64,000 nt of DNA, from positions 1-64,000 of the forward strand of contig DEHM01000005.1 in assembly GCA_002351925.1 (NCBI GenBank). Direction: 5' to 3'. Positions within the stretch are counted from its first letter, which is position 1. Every line of letters begins with the position of its first letter. The notes beneath the pieces were generated by a model, which was given only the letters and a program-made list of their open reading frames with translations, ran no database searches and was not told the origin of the DNA. The translations under genes were made by a program, and so were the position numbers. Shown one piece after another: positions 40,030 to 48,515 of the stretch. This DNA is from Bacteroidales bacterium UBA2800. Lineage in GTDB: Bacteria > Bacteroidota > Bacteroidia > Bacteroidales > Paludibacteraceae.

Positions 40030-41442
40030 TTACTGCTTGCGGATGGCTTTCCAAATCAGCGGTACCATATCGGTGTTGTCATGCCAGCCGGTGAAGTTTT
40101 TTGCGCCTACTCCTATTGCAAATACGGGCACTGCGTGCGCGGTGTGCGCGTACGAGGTCCATCCCAGGTGGGCTTTCTTGTTCAGCAGGCGGATACCGGC
40201 GTCGCCCAGCTGGTTGATGGTCTTGTACATCGTTTTGGTGTCTTTGCCTTTCTTGTCGATAGCTGCCTTGTAGAGCGCTTTCAGTTCTTTCTCCTCGTCG
40301 CTATCGATCTCCACGTTGTCCCAGAAGCCGAGTTGCTCGCGGTAGATCTGTTTTACCTGTTTCCAGTCGGGGCGCTTGTCGGCCTTGAAGAGTTGGGTGA
40401 AAAGGTCGCTCAGTATCCATGCCGAGCATTTCTGGTATTGCAGCAAGTCGAGGTGCAGCGTATAGTCGCTGTTGCCGAGTGCCATACCTCCCGTCTCATG
40501 GTCGGCTGTCACCACGATGAGTGTCTCGTCGGGATGTTGGCGGTAGAAAGACATCGCTACCTGCATGGCTTCGTCCATATCCCATACCTCTCCGATAGCC
40601 GTGCGGCCGTCGTCGCCGTGACACGCATAGTCGATCATGCCGCCTTCCACCATCATGAAGAAGCGTTCGTAGCGTTTCTCCAGGAACGGGATAGCCGTCT
40701 CTACTATCTGCGCCAGGCGCAAGTCGCCTTCTTTGCGATCGACAGCGTAGGGCAGGTTGTCGCCGTGCTTGGCGCCTTGGTCATCGTCTTTCTGCACGAG
40801 GATGAGTTTATTCGCCAGACTTGGCGAATTCCGGAGGAAGTTCTGCGCCTCTTCGTAGCCGTGGGCGATTGTGTAACCCTGCTTCTCCGCCAGGCGATAG
40901 AGGTTGACGTCCTTGTCGTTTTTCTTGCCTTCCGGATAGTGGAAACCTGCTCCGCCAAAGAAGTCGAAATTGCTGTAGCAGAGTTGTTCGCCTATCTCGT
41001 AGTAGTGGCTGCGTTTGCGGTCGTGGCCGTAGAAAGAGGCCGGTGTGGCATGGTCGATAGCCACGGTCGTCATGATGCCGATGCCCCATCCCTCGGCCTT
41101 CAGGTCCTCGGCTATCGTACGTAGCGTGTCGCCGTCAGGGCCGATGCCCAGCGTGCCGTTGGTAGTCTTCTTGCCCGTAGCCAGACACGTGCCTGCGGCC
41201 GACGAATCGGTGATGCCGTTGCTGGCAGAGTGGGTGGCGAGATGGCCCATATAGGGCATCGTGGTCATCAGTGTCTGCACCCGTCCGAGGGGTTGGTTTT
41301 GCAGGGCTGAGCGGTACATCTCTGCCGCCAGTACCTGGTTAGTGCCCATTCCGTCTCCGATGAAATAGAACACGTACTTCGCTTCCGCCGATACGACGAG
41401 AGCGATGACTAACATAGTCATTAAAAGAGATAAGCGTTTCAT
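40030..41442 (-). CDS. Alkaline phosphatase (PhoA superfamily), exported
   Basis: 470 residues. Signal MKRLSLLMTMLVIALVVSAEA. Metal-binding start YVFYFIGDGMGTNQ, nucleophile segment GITDSSAAGTCLATGKKT (the Ser in place of the E. coli PhoA serine), VAIDHATPASFYGHD, EGGMIDYACHGDD, VVTADHETGGMAL and the final ligand HTAHAVPVFA. All catalytic parts are present. Acts in the periplasm or outer membrane to release phosphate. Last gene of the unit DUF5063 - exonuclease - phosphatase; no phosphate box was recognised. Confidence 0.9.
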   Translation of the reverse strand: MKRLSLLMTMLVIALVVSAEAKYVFYFIGDGMGTNQVLAAEMYRSALQNQPLGRVQTLMTTMPYMGHLATHSASNGITDSSAAGTCLATGKKTTNGTLGIGPDGDTLRTIAEDLKAEGWGIGIMTTVAIDHATPASFYGHDRKRSHYYEIGEQLCYSNFDFFGGAGFHYPEGKKNDKDVNLYRLAEKQGYTIAHGYEEAQNFLRNSPSLANKLILVQKDDDQGAKHGDNLPYAVDRKEGDLRLAQIVETAIPFLEKRYERFFMMVEGGMIDYACHGDDGRTAIGEVWDMDEAMQVAMSFYRQHPDETLIVVTADHETGGMALGNSDYTLHLDLLQYQKCSAWILSDLFTQLFKADKRPDWKQVKQIYREQLGFWDNVEIDSDEEKELKALYKAAIDKKGKDTKTMYKTINQLGDAGIRLLNKKAHLGWTSYAHTAHAVPVFAIGVGAKNFTGWHDNTDMVPLIWKAIRKQ

Positions 41443-41448
41443 ATAAAA

Positions 41449-42261
41449 TCAGGATTGTGTGTCTTGCTTCTTTTTCGCTTGTGCCCGTTGCCTCTTCCGC
41501 TTCCTTGCCTCGCGTCGTTTGGCCGTGCGCTTGGCAGCACGTTCTTCGGGCGTAAGGATGGGCGGCGGCTCTATGCCTTGTTCGCGTAGCCTCTCGGCTT
41601 GCACCTCTTGCTGGTGTTGCAACTGTTGCTCATGGTCGGCGCGATGTAACGCTTCCACTTGTTCCTTAGGCAGCGGCTTGTGCTTCTGTAGTTCCAGATA
41701 GATAAGCAGCGTGGCCCACGCGTCGGTGCTGGCATAGCGTGCCTGTTCGGGCGTCAGGTGGGTGTTCTCCCAGTTGGTGAGCTGCTGCGCTTTGGATATC
41801 TTCTTGCCGAAACAGATAGCGAAGATCTTCTGCAGTCCCAGATCCATGATGCCGTATTGCCCCACTATCGACTGCAGATCCAGACAGTTGGCGGGCGTGA
41901 AGTTGCGCCGCCGTCTCAGTCCGTTGATATCGTCTCGGAAGGCGAGTCCCACCTTACAGATTTTCGGATCGGCGAACACCTCTGCCAGCGCCTGCGGCAT
42001 GCCTACGTGGGTAAGGCGGAAGAGATAGCAACGCTCGGTGCTGGCTATCTGCACGAGCGCAGTAGGGTAGTGTATGCCGCGCTGGAAACTGGGGCGCGCT
42101 TCGGTGTCTACGCCCAGCACGCGCTGCGTGCGGAGATAGGCTACGGCATCAGCCACCTGCTCTTCCCGGTCCACAACAATCACTTCGCCCTCAAAGGCGA
42201 CCACCGGCATCCACTGCAACAGGTCTTTGCTGATATGAGGAATATAGTTGGTTTCCGTCAT
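41449..42261 (-). CDS. 3'-5' exonuclease of the RNase D / DEDD type
   Basis: 270 residues. ExoI VLGVDTEARPSF (D-x-E), ExoII VGLAFRDDINGL and ExoIII YASTDAWATLLIY give the DEDDy set. There is no HRDC domain, and the last ~45 residues are a basic Arg/Lys/Ala tail (KRTAKRREARKRKRQRAQ) that should bind nucleic acid. Likely processes structured RNA or DNA ends. Its ATG overlaps the DUF5063 stop by four bases. Confidence 0.85.
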   Translation of the reverse strand: MTETNYIPHISKDLLQWMPVVAFEGEVIVVDREEQVADAVAYLRTQRVLGVDTEARPSFQRGIHYPTALVQIASTERCYLFRLTHVGMPQALAEVFADPKICKVGLAFRDDINGLRRRRNFTPANCLDLQSIVGQYGIMDLGLQKIFAICFGKKISKAQQLTNWENTHLTPEQARYASTDAWATLLIYLELQKHKPLPKEQVEALHRADHEQQLQHQQEVQAERLREQGIEPPPILTPEERAAKRTAKRREARKRKRQRAQAKKKQDTQS

Positions 42262-42776
42262 TCTTCTTCGGCTTGATTGGTACTGAGCGCGTGTAACGCA
42301 CGCATGACGGCAAGCAGTTTCTGTCCCCAGTGGGCGGCAAAAGCGTCACGGCAGGCTACGACGGCATCGTGCATGATGGCCTCTTCGCCGGTCTGGAAAG
42401 CTGCTGCCATGTCTTTCAGCTCCTGGTAGATATCTGCCAGTCCCTCGGAGAGATAGGCTGTCTGTACCTCGTCGGTATAGACGCCCTGGTCGACAAACAC
42501 ATCCAGATAGGCATCGTCGGCGCCGAACATATTGCGCAGACCAATCAGTATGTAGTTGTAGTCCTCTTCCGTCACAAACCGTTGCGGTTCGTCCTCCATC
42601 AGGGCCTCCGCTTCGCCCAGCAGGCGCGTACGCAGGTACAGCACCGGCAACAGGCGCAACAGCTGCTCCGTCATCTCCTCGCGCGAGTGCTCCTCCGGGT
42701 GCTCCAGCAGTAGACAAGTCTGCGCTGCAGCTGTCACGAAAGCAACCGTCGGCTCTTCATAAACCATCGTTTTCAT
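42258..42776 (-). CDS. DUF5063-like protein
   Basis: 172 residues from MKTMVYEEPTVAFVTAAAQT; the frame is open upstream but that part overlaps the promoter. All-helical, acidic, cytoplasmic, with LLRLLPVLYLRTRLL and a QGVYTDEVQTAYLSEGLADIY segment as in DUF5063 proteins of Bacteroidales. Function unknown. It is first in the operon and translationally coupled to the exonuclease, the arrangement known in Bacteroides. Confidence 0.7.
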   Translation of the reverse strand: MKTMVYEEPTVAFVTAAAQTCLLLEHPEEHSREEMTEQLLRLLPVLYLRTRLLGEAEALMEDEPQRFVTEEDYNYILIGLRNMFGADDAYLDVFVDQGVYTDEVQTAYLSEGLADIYQELKDMAAAFQTGEEAIMHDAVVACRDAFAAHWGQKLLAVMRALHALSTNQAEEE

Positions 42777-42797
42777 CCTTAAACCATAAAAATTTGC

Positions 42798-42829
42798 GCA
42801 AAGGTACAAAAAAATTTGCATATATGCAA
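42798..42829 (-). promoter_or_regulatory. Divergent promoter, leftward (DUF5063 operon)
   Basis: Minus strand: TTTG (42829-42826), 20 bases, TACCTTTG (42805-42798). Its -33 region is the palindrome TTTGCATATATGCAAA (42814-42829), shared with the rightward promoter. Confidence 0.85.
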
Positions 42830-42845
42830 AATTTTGAGTAATTTT
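42814..42845 (+). promoter_or_regulatory. Divergent promoter, rightward (upp operon)
   Basis: TTTG (42814-42817), 20 bases, TAATTTTG (42838-42845). The two promoters overlap by the 16-base palindrome, so polymerase can probably occupy only one at a time. Confidence 0.85.
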
Positions 42846-42871
42846 GTGCCGTAAAATGAAAAATACATTGT

Positions 42872-43546
42872 ATGAAGGTTATTAATCTTTCTGAGCAAAA
42901 CAGTGTGCTCAATCAGTATCTTCGCGAAATCCGCGATGTGAATATCCAGCAGGATCGTCTCCGTTTTCGTCGTAACATCGAGCGTATCGGTGAACTCATG
43001 GCTGTCGAGGTGAGCAAGACGCTCCACTACGAGCAGACCGATGTGCAGACGCCGCTGGGCATAGCGCCGGTGAATACGATTGCCGATAACATCGTGCTGG
43101 CTACTATCTTGCGTGCAGGTCTGCCGCTGCATCAGGGTTTCCTGAATATCTTCGACCATGCGGAGAATGCGTTCCTCAGCGCCTATCGTCGTGTGAATGC
43201 AAAAGGCGAGTTGGAGATTGTAGCCGAATATATGGCGGCTCCGTCGGTAGAAGGCAAGACACTGATTGTGGCCGATCCGATGCTGGCTACCGGTATGTCG
43301 ATGGAGGTGGGCTATCTGGCGCTGCTGCGTCATGGCAAACCGTCGCACACCCATCTCTGCAGCGCTATCGCTACGCCGAAGTCGATTGAGTATATGCGTG
43401 AGGCGCTTCACGACAGCCCCGATGTGACGCTCTGGTGTGCGGCCGTCGATCCTATCCTGAACGACAAGAAATATATCGTTCCCGGTCTGGGCGATGCCGG
43501 CGATTTGTGTTACGGAATCAAAGTCCATCTGTCCGATCGCTCGTAA
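42872..43546 (+). CDS. upp: Uracil phosphoribosyltransferase
   Basis: 224 residues starting MKVINLSEQNSVLNQYLREI. The PRPP-binding loop is LIVADPMLATGMSM (about 131-144) and the uracil-binding C-terminus has YIVPGLGDAGDLCYG. Salvages uracil to UMP. A nine-codon frame starting at 42855 overlaps the true start and is not conserved-looking. First gene of upp-vanZ-dprA. Confidence 0.95.
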   Translation: MKVINLSEQNSVLNQYLREIRDVNIQQDRLRFRRNIERIGELMAVEVSKTLHYEQTDVQTPLGIAPVNTIADNIVLATILRAGLPLHQGFLNIFDHAENAFLSAYRRVNAKGELEIVAEYMAAPSVEGKTLIVADPMLATGMSMEVGYLALLRHGKPSHTHLCSAIATPKSIEYMREALHDSPDVTLWCAAVDPILNDKKYIVPGLGDAGDLCYGIKVHLSDRS

Positions 43547-43556
43547 ACAGTCTTAT

Positions 43557-43934
43557 ATGGCTTATCTACCTGCCGTGCTTGTCGCGGCAGGTATTGCTGT
43601 GCTCAGCCTGCTGGAGGTTGGCCGTGCGCCGCAGGTGCCCGTGAGCGACAAATGGTCGCACGGCGTGGCCTATGGCCTCTTGGCTCTCTTGCTTGTGGCT
43701 GCGTTGCTCCATAACGGCTATCGCTCGTGGCGTGCCTACGGCGGGACGATAGTGACTTGTGCGGCCTACGGCTTGCTCATCGAGGCGCTGCAACGCTTCT
43801 GTACACTCACTCGCTCTGGCGAGATGGCCGATCTCTATGCCGATATCCTCGGCGCGCTGGCGGGAGTCATTATCGTTTATCTCTTCGCAGTCTCGAGATC
43901 TCGCCATCACGACGTTCACCATCACGACCAATAA
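43557..43934 (+). CDS. VanZ-like membrane protein
   Basis: 125 residues from MAYLPAVLVAAGIAVLSLLE with four membrane helices. The VanZ pattern DKWSHGVAYGLLALLL, then EALQRFCTLTRSGEMADLYADILGALAG, is clear. A His-rich tail (HHDVHHHD) ends the protein, unusual for the family and perhaps metal-binding. Role unknown; VanZ-like proteins are linked to lipoglycopeptide resistance in some bacteria (family knowledge). Ten bases after upp and three before dprA. Confidence 0.8.
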   Translation: MAYLPAVLVAAGIAVLSLLEVGRAPQVPVSDKWSHGVAYGLLALLLVAALLHNGYRSWRAYGGTIVTCAAYGLLIEALQRFCTLTRSGEMADLYADILGALAGVIIVYLFAVSRSRHHDVHHHDQ

Positions 43935-43937
43935 CCC

Positions 43938-45011
43938 ATGACCAACCCTCTTTACGACATAGCGCTCTCCTGGCTCTTCCGTACCCGCCTACGGCGGTTG
44001 CTGGCTTTGTACGACCATTACGGCGCGGCTGAAGAGGTGTGGCGTCGGCTGGACGAACCCGGCATGACGGAGGCGCTGCAGCGCGCGGAGCAAGAATGGG
44101 AGTGGATAGGGGCGCACGGTATCCGCGTATGGACGCTCAGTGATGACGACTATCCGTATCGGCTGCGTCAGTGTCCCGACCGGCCTACGGTGCTCTATGC
44201 CAAGGGGCATGTCAATCCGTCGGACGAACATATGGTCAGCATTGTCGGCACACGCCGTCCTACGGAGCGCGGCAAAGACCTGACACGTGCGTTAGTGCGT
44301 GGGCTGGGGGAGCAACTGGAGCATGTGACCATCGTCAGCGGAGGCGCGTACGGTATCGATATCACCGCCCATCGTGCGGCGATAGAGATGGGGCTGCCTA
44401 CGCTCATCATTCCTGCGCACGGGCTCGACCGTATCTATCCTGTGCAGCATCGTCCCGATGCAATCGCCTCGCTGCAGCATGGCGGATTGCTGACAGAGTT
44501 TATGTCCGGCGTCGAACCCTTTGCGGCCTATTTTGTGCAACGCAATCGTATCATCGCCGGCCTGGCAGATGCCGTAGTTGTGGTGGAGTCGAAGCAGAAA
44601 GGCGGCAGCCTTATCACGGCGCAGATGGCGCTCGACTACGATCGTGAGTTGTTCGCTTTTCCCGGGCGCCCGCAAGATGAGACAGCCAGCGGTTGCAACA
44701 ATCTGATTCGTCGCCAGGCAGCCCATCTGATTACTTCGGCCGACGACCTGATCAGCGCGATGAGTTGGACGGTGCGGGCCGATCGTCAGCAGCCGCTGCA
44801 GACCCAGATGGTGGAGCTCTCGGCCGACCTGTCCGAACAGCAGAAACAGCTCCTGCAGAAACTGCGTGAAGCCGAAGACGGCATGCATATCAATCTGCTT
44901 GTCATGGAGACCCAATTGCCCTATGCGGATGTGTCGTCCGACCTTGTGATGATGGAGATGCAGGGTATCGTCAGTGCCCTTCCGGGCGGTATTTATAGGG
45001 CGCTGAAATAA
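43938..45011 (+). CDS. dprA: DNA-processing protein DprA
   Basis: 357 residues: N-terminal helical SAM-like part, Rossmann core with VSIVGTRRPTERG, IVSGGAYGIDITAHRAA, FVQRNRIIAGLADAVVVVES and GGSLITAQMALDYDRELFAFPG, then a C-terminal winged-helix (about 290-357). DprA loads RecA on incoming single-stranded DNA in transformation. Whether this organism is competent cannot be judged from the window. Confidence 0.9.
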   Translation: MTNPLYDIALSWLFRTRLRRLLALYDHYGAAEEVWRRLDEPGMTEALQRAEQEWEWIGAHGIRVWTLSDDDYPYRLRQCPDRPTVLYAKGHVNPSDEHMVSIVGTRRPTERGKDLTRALVRGLGEQLEHVTIVSGGAYGIDITAHRAAIEMGLPTLIIPAHGLDRIYPVQHRPDAIASLQHGGLLTEFMSGVEPFAAYFVQRNRIIAGLADAVVVVESKQKGGSLITAQMALDYDRELFAFPGRPQDETASGCNNLIRRQAAHLITSADDLISAMSWTVRADRQQPLQTQMVELSADLSEQQKQLLQKLREAEDGMHINLLVMETQLPYADVSSDLVMMEMQGIVSALPGGIYRALK

Positions 45012-45036
45012 AAAAATCAATGAAAAACGATTAAAA

Positions 45037-45068
45037 TTTGCATAATTGCAAAAAAAGTAGTAATTTTG
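45037..45068 (+). promoter_or_regulatory. Promoter of the small membrane protein / parC / maf unit
   Basis: TTTG (45037-45040), 20 bases, TAATTTTG (45061-45068); -33 region TTTGCATAATTGCAAA is an exact palindrome. Confidence 0.85.
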
Positions 45069-45109
45069 CAAGCAATTTCAAATCGACTAATCTAACGCGT
45101 TAAGAATAT

Positions 45110-45277
45110 ATGAACGATTTTAAGAAGTATCTTGGAGTTATTCTCCTCTTGCTGGGTGTTGTTTGCCTGGTGGTTTACAAGTATGCGCTGCCCACCAATA
45201 CGCTGCTCGTTTGCGGTATCGCATTGGAGGTAATCGGTATCCTGGCATATATCTTCATCAACAAAAAGGAGCAATAA
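45110..45277 (+). CDS. Small two-helix membrane protein
   Basis: 55 residues, MNDFKKYLGVILLLLGVVCL then VVYKYALPTNTLLVCG and a second hydrophobic helix ending FINKKEQ. Two membrane helices with short basic ends. The start is 41 bases after the promoter -7 box and the stop is three bases before parC, so it is a real leading gene of the unit. Similar short proteins stand in front of topoisomerase genes in other Bacteroidales as far as I can recall (not verified). Function unknown. Confidence 0.75.
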   Translation: MNDFKKYLGVILLLLGVVCLVVYKYALPTNTLLVCGIALEVIGILAYIFINKKEQ

Positions 45278-45280
45278 CAC

Positions 45281-47917
45281 ATGGCTGTTACTCCCGAGGT
45301 TAAGTATCACTTGACGGGGATGTACCAGGACTGGTTCCTGGATTATGCGTCGTATGTGATACTGGAACGTGCTGTGCCTGCCATCGAGGATGGCCTGAAA
45401 CCTGTGCAGCGCCGTATTCTGCATGCTATGAAGTGTGTGGACGACGGTAAGATGAACAAGGTGGCTAACATCGTCGGCCAGACGATGCAGTACCACCCCC
45501 ACGGCGACGCGTCGATAGGCGACGCGCTTGTCCAGCTGGGGCAGAAAGACCTGCTCATCGATTGCCAGGGTAACTGGGGCAATATCCTCACCGGCGACGG
45601 TGCGGCTGCGCCCCGTTATATAGAGGCGCGGCTCAGCAAGTTCGCTCTGGAGGCCGTCTTCAATCCGAAAACAACCGAGTGGATGTTGAGTTACGATGGG
45701 CGCAAGAAAGAGCCTATCCATCTGCCGGTGAAATTCCCGCTGCTGCTGGCACAGGGCGTGGAGGGTATCGCCGTCGGACTCAACTCCAAGATACTGCCGC
45801 ATAACTTCAACGAGTTGTGTGACGCCTCGCTGGCTTATCTGCGCGGCCAGGAGTTCCAACTCTATCCGGACTTTCCTACCGGCGGTGTGCTCGACGTGAC
45901 GCGCTATAACGACGGCGAACGTGGCGGGTCGGTTAAGATACGTGCGCGCATCCAGAAAGCGGACGACAACCGCACGCTGATCATCACCGAGATACCCTAT
46001 GGCACTACCACTTCCAAGATCATCGAGACCATCTTGCGTGCCAACCAGAAGGGTAAGATCAAGATCAAGAAGATCGACGACTTCACGGCCGATACGGCGC
46101 GTATCGTAGTGCAACTGGCCCCGGGCTCTTCGTCCGACAAGGCCATCGATGCCCTCTATGCCTTCACCGACTGCGAAGTCAACATTTCGCCCAACTGCTG
46201 CGTAGTGGAGAACAAGAAACCGATCTTCACTTCCGTGAGCAACCTTCTGCGCCTCTCTACCGAGAACACCAAAGCCCTGCTCAAGTGGGAACTCGAGATA
46301 GAGAAAACCGAACTGGAGGAGAAATATTTCTATACTTCGCTCGAGAAAATCTTCATTGAGAACCGTATCTATAAGCAGGAAGGCTACGAGAACGCGCCCA
46401 ACAAAGAGAAGTTGATTGCGTTTGTCGACGAGGCCCTCACACCTTGGAAAGTGCAACTTATCCGCGAGGTGCGTCCCGAAGATATCGAGAAACTCTTCGA
46501 GATACGCATGATTCGTATCACCAAGTTCGACTCCAAGAAGGCGGACGAACTGATGAAGGATCTGGAGAAGAAAATCAAGACCTGCGTCAAGAACCTTAAC
46601 CACCTGACCGACTATACCATCTCGTGGTTTGAGATGCTGAAGGCCAAGTACGGCGAGGCCTATCCCCGTCGCACGGAAGTACGCAACTTCGGCGCTATCA
46701 ACGTGCAGGCCGTGGTGGAGAACAACGAGAAACTCTATATCAACCGCGAAGAAGGCTTCATAGGTACCGGCCTGAAGAAGGACGAGTTCCTCTTCAACTG
46801 CTCCGATATCGACGATATCATCGTCTTCCATAAGGACGGAAAATACAAGATCCAGAAGGTGGCCGACAAACTCTTTATCGGTACCGACATTCTTCATATT
46901 GCCGTCTTCCAGCGTGGCGACGATCGTACGGTGTACAACGTCGTCTATCGCGACGGAAAGAAGGGCACCTACTTCATGAAGCGTTTCTGCGTCACCGGTG
47001 TAGCACGCGACAAAGAGTACGACCTTACGCAAGGTAAGCCGGGTTCGAAGGTGGTTTATTTCACCGCCAACCCCAACGGCGAGGCAGAGGTTATCCGCGT
47101 GGCGCTCAAGCCGCAACTGCATCTGAAGAAACTCGAGGTATGCAAAGACCTGAGCGAACTGGCCGTCAAGTCGCGTACGGCGCGCGGTAACGTGCTGACC
47201 AAATACGACGTCAAGTCCATCACGCTCAAGCAGAAAGGCCATTCTACGCTCGGCGGACGCAAAGTGTGGTTCGATCCCGATGTGCTTCGCGTCAACTACG
47301 ACGAGCACGGTATCTATCTGGGCGAGTTCTGGGATGAAGATCGTATCCTTGTGCTCACCAAAGAGGGTACCTACTATACGACTACGTTCGATCTCACAGC
47401 CCATTTCGACGATAATATTCTGCGTATCGAGAAACTCGATGCCGACAAAGTCTGGTCGCTCATCCAGTGGAACGGCGAACTGCAGTTCTACTACGGCAAG
47501 CGCTTCCGTTTCGACGACGCCAATGCGAAGGTGCAGTCCTTCCTGGGCGACGACAACGACTCGCGTATGGTCCTCCTCTCCGATAGGGCAGAGGCGACGT
47601 TCCGCGTCCATTTTGCGGATGAGAAACGCGAGCCGCAAGATATCCTGATGGCCGATTTTATCGACGAGAAATCGCCGCACGCCAAGGGCAAACGTGTCAC
47701 AACGCTCGAGGTGGCTTCCTTCGAAGATATCACGCCCGAACCGGAGCCTGATGTGTCTCCCGATGAAACGGGAGAAACCCTTGAGGATGAGGTGTCTCCC
47801 GAAGAAACGGGAGAAACCCAAGAGGAAAAGGGCATCGAAGAACCCGAAGCTATCGAGGTAGAAGGTGTGACGATGACGTTTGAGAAACCGGTGGATACCC
47901 AACTCGATCTCTTCTGA
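45281..47917 (+). CDS. parC: DNA topoisomerase IV / gyrase subunit A
   Basis: 878 residues. MYQDWFLDYASYVILERAVPAIEDGLKPVQRRIL opens the breakage-reunion domain in the short ParC-like form; the catalytic Tyr is in GAAAPRYIEARL (about residue 117); HPHGDASIGDALV is the QRDR-like region. The C-terminal part is a reduced beta-pinwheel (about 520-800) and an acidic tail (about 815-878) with a duplicated VSPDETGETLEDE / VSPEETGETQEEK unit. ParC is favoured over GyrA by the start and by the Bacteroidetes ParC size, but the two were not compared by alignment. Confidence 0.85.
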   Translation: MAVTPEVKYHLTGMYQDWFLDYASYVILERAVPAIEDGLKPVQRRILHAMKCVDDGKMNKVANIVGQTMQYHPHGDASIGDALVQLGQKDLLIDCQGNWGNILTGDGAAAPRYIEARLSKFALEAVFNPKTTEWMLSYDGRKKEPIHLPVKFPLLLAQGVEGIAVGLNSKILPHNFNELCDASLAYLRGQEFQLYPDFPTGGVLDVTRYNDGERGGSVKIRARIQKADDNRTLIITEIPYGTTTSKIIETILRANQKGKIKIKKIDDFTADTARIVVQLAPGSSSDKAIDALYAFTDCEVNISPNCCVVENKKPIFTSVSNLLRLSTENTKALLKWELEIEKTELEEKYFYTSLEKIFIENRIYKQEGYENAPNKEKLIAFVDEALTPWKVQLIREVRPEDIEKLFEIRMIRITKFDSKKADELMKDLEKKIKTCVKNLNHLTDYTISWFEMLKAKYGEAYPRRTEVRNFGAINVQAVVENNEKLYINREEGFIGTGLKKDEFLFNCSDIDDIIVFHKDGKYKIQKVADKLFIGTDILHIAVFQRGDDRTVYNVVYRDGKKGTYFMKRFCVTGVARDKEYDLTQGKPGSKVVYFTANPNGEAEVIRVALKPQLHLKKLEVCKDLSELAVKSRTARGNVLTKYDVKSITLKQKGHSTLGGRKVWFDPDVLRVNYDEHGIYLGEFWDEDRILVLTKEGTYYTTTFDLTAHFDDNILRIEKLDADKVWSLIQWNGELQFYYGKRFRFDDANAKVQSFLGDDNDSRMVLLSDRAEATFRVHFADEKREPQDILMADFIDEKSPHAKGKRVTTLEVASFEDITPEPEPDVSPDETGETLEDEVSPEETGETQEEKGIEEPEAIEVEGVTMTFEKPVDTQLDLF
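47750..47826 (+). repeat. 42-base direct repeat with hairpins in the parC tail
   Basis: GTGTCTCCCG...ACGGGAGAAACCC occurs twice 42 bases apart. Each copy has a TCTCCCG/CGGGAGA hairpin with a 6-base loop. It encodes the duplicated acidic tail. Confidence 0.7.
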
Positions 47918-47939
47918 TGCTCGTAATCTCGGAATATCG

Positions 47940-48515
47940 ATGTCCCGAAATCTGGAAATAATTCTTGGTTCCCAAAGTCCCCGCCGCCGCGAACTGCTCG
48001 CGGGGCTGGATGTGCCTTTCCGGGCTATCTCTATCGATGCCGACGAGACTTTTCCTGCCGAGCTTCAGGCAGGCGAGATACCTTATTATATCTCGCGTGC
48101 GAAGGCGCGTGCGTACGAGACGCAGCTGCAGCCCAACCAGTTGCTCATCACGGCCGATACTATCGTCTGGCTCGACGGGCACATGCTGGGCAAGCCGCAC
48201 GATGAGGCAGAAGCGGTTGCCATGCTTCGCCGTCTTAGTGGGCGTACTCACCAGGTCTATACCGCCGTTACCTTTGCGCAACAGGGCCAACCGCTCGAGA
48301 CGCTGGTCGATTGCACGGATGTCACTTTCCGCGAATTGACCGACGAGGAGATCGAGTTCTACGTGCAAAAATATCGCCCGCTCGATAAAGCAGGCGCCTA
48401 TGGTGTGCAGGAGTGGATAGGCTACGTGGCCTGTACCGCCATGCACGGATCATATTTCAATGTGATGGGATTTCCGGTGCACCTGGTGTACCGGGAACTC
48501 CGAAAACGCTTATAG
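47940..48515 (+). CDS. maf: Maf-family nucleotide pyrophosphatase
   Basis: 191 residues from MSRNLEIILGSQSPRRRELL. The Maf signature SQSPRRRELL, then DETFPAE, ITADTIVWLDG and KPHDEAEAVAMLRRLSGRTH are all present, with GAYGVQEW near the end. Hydrolyses dTTP/UTP or modified nucleotides. Start 22 bases after parC; the open frame extends upstream inside parC but is not used. Its 3' end overlaps the convergent UbiA gene by six bases. Confidence 0.9.
   Translation: MSRNLEIILGSQSPRRRELLAGLDVPFRAISIDADETFPAELQAGEIPYYISRAKARAYETQLQPNQLLITADTIVWLDGHMLGKPHDEAEAVAMLRRLSGRTHQVYTAVTFAQQGQPLETLVDCTDVTFRELTDEEIEFYVQKYRPLDKAGAYGVQEWIGYVACTAMHGSYFNVMGFPVHLVYRELRKRL

Noticed and set aside
45092..47902. 936-codon minus-strand open frame opposite parC
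   Set aside because: It mirrors parC codon structure, has no recognisable domain, and parC is unmistakable.
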